From contig CAIJTL010000636.1 in assembly GCA_903823545.1 (NCBI GenBank), positions 1 through 6,109 of the forward strand: a stretch of DNA of 6,109 nucleotides. Reading direction: 5' to 3'. The stretch is from an uncultured Planctomycetaceae bacterium (GTDB lineage Bacteria > Planctomycetota > Planctomycetia > Planctomycetales > Planctomycetaceae). Below the pieces are notes generated by a model. That model was given only the letters and a program-made list of their open reading frames with translations, had not been told where the DNA came from and did not search any database. A program made the position numbers and the translations under genes. Positions 5,582 through 6,109 of the stretch are shown here, in pieces (the first letter of the stretch is position 1; every line of letters starts with the position of its first letter).

Positions 5582-6109
5582 TTAAAACTCATCACCAATG
5601 CGATAGTCGTAGAAGCGACTGCCGAGGCGGTCGGAGAGGTTGTCGATAAACCGCTTCTGAAACATCTTGGGAGATAGCTGATCGACCGGCACGGGGCCGT
5701 GCTGCGGATATTGGTTGCGGAAGTTGGCTCCAAATACTTGCTGAGCCTGTTTTGCCCCCGCCACTTCTTGAACTTCGTAGACTTGGACCTGTCCCGCAGC
5801 CTCACCGTGATAAAGGTTGGGGCTAGTCGCGTCGTGAAACGTGAACTGTTCAACGTCGATAACTGCGATGAAGTCTGCTTCAAACTTCTGAGCTAATTCC
5901 GTCGGGTGGTCGAATCGTCCGCCGTTTGTGTCGATCCATTTCGCGACCCGATCTGGTTCGACCACTTTGACGCCATGCAGTTTGAGCCGGCGTGTGATCG
6001 CATCAATCAAATCAAGCTCGAGCGACGGCAATTCTGTCTCGACAGATTGCGGCGTTTGCACAACGACCAGCAGCGTCTTTTCACCTTTGGTGAGATCGGT
6101 TCCCGTTCG
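5582..6109 (-). CDS. Paralogue of the adjacent lipoprotein (5' end off the right edge)
   Basis: The frame is open from the right edge to a TAA at 5582-5584, giving 175 visible residues. A GTG at 6059-6061 could be read as a start, but the frame stays open upstream and the residues encoded there (LTKGEKTLLVVVQTPQSVE) align with MTEKDVTVAVVCYAPLEVK of the neighbouring lipoprotein, so the true start is beyond the window. Other matching blocks are VKVVEPDRVAKWID, FIAVIDVEQFTF, GQVQVYEV and a C-terminal FIDNLSDRLGSRFYDYRIGDEF-like end; the neighbour has VKVVNPDQVRAWLD, YVVYIDLESFNL, GLVSVFEI and YLTRLSEEIGRLFYEHYNGD. By analogy the missing N-terminus may carry a lipoprotein signal. Function is unknown. 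It lies 48 bases upstream of its paralogue, probably in the same transcript. Confidence 0.85.
   Translation of the reverse strand, partial: RTGTDLTKGEKTLLVVVQTPQSVETELPSLELDLIDAITRRLKLHGVKVVEPDRVAKWIDTNGGRFDHPTELAQKFEADFIAVIDVEQFTFHDATSPNLYHGEAAGQVQVYEVQEVAGAKQAQQVFGANFRNQYPQHGPVPVDQLSPKMFQKRFIDNLSDRLGSRFYDYRIGDEF

Overview
The window looks like a piece of a planctomycete chromosome. The clearest sign is the N-terminus of the large minus-strand gene at the left: a basic stretch leading into Leu-Glu-Asp-Arg-Thr-Val-Pro-Ser, the LEPR-type motif found near the start of many planctomycete surface and secreted proteins. A divergent, loosely spaced layout, a gene with no visible Shine-Dalgarno sequence beside one with a strong one, and moderate GC content by eye all fit. 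The genus cannot be fixed from this sequence.

Layout. (1) Positions 1-2343, minus strand: the first 781 codons of a very large RTX-type calcium-binding repeat protein whose C-terminus lies off the left edge. It has two copies of a beta-rich leader plus RTX nonapeptide block, joined by a Gly/Thr linker. (2) Positions 2344-2851: a 508-base divergent intergenic region with no gene I can support. (3) Positions 2852-4746, plus strand: a two-gene unit, pyruvate kinase (pyk) followed after 29 bases by cytidine deaminase (cdd). Both are complete and keep their active-site residues. (4) Positions 4761-4818: a near-perfect 58-base palindrome between converging genes, whose arms are themselves palindromic. 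It looks like a dispersed REP/BIME-like element that may also end transcription. (5) Positions 4847-6109, minus strand: two tandem paralogous genes of unknown function. The downstream copy is a complete lipoprotein; the upstream copy runs off the right edge.

How the parts relate. pyk and cdd are housekeeping genes (lower glycolysis and pyrimidine salvage) that are probably co-transcribed. The RTX protein and the lipoprotein pair are predicted envelope or extracellular proteins and have no evident functional link to pyk-cdd.

I see no defence system, transposase, CRISPR array, tRNA or rRNA. The observations most worth following are the compound palindrome, the tandem lipoprotein paralogues, the duplicated module structure of the RTX protein, and pyruvate kinase residues that predict potassium-independent activity.
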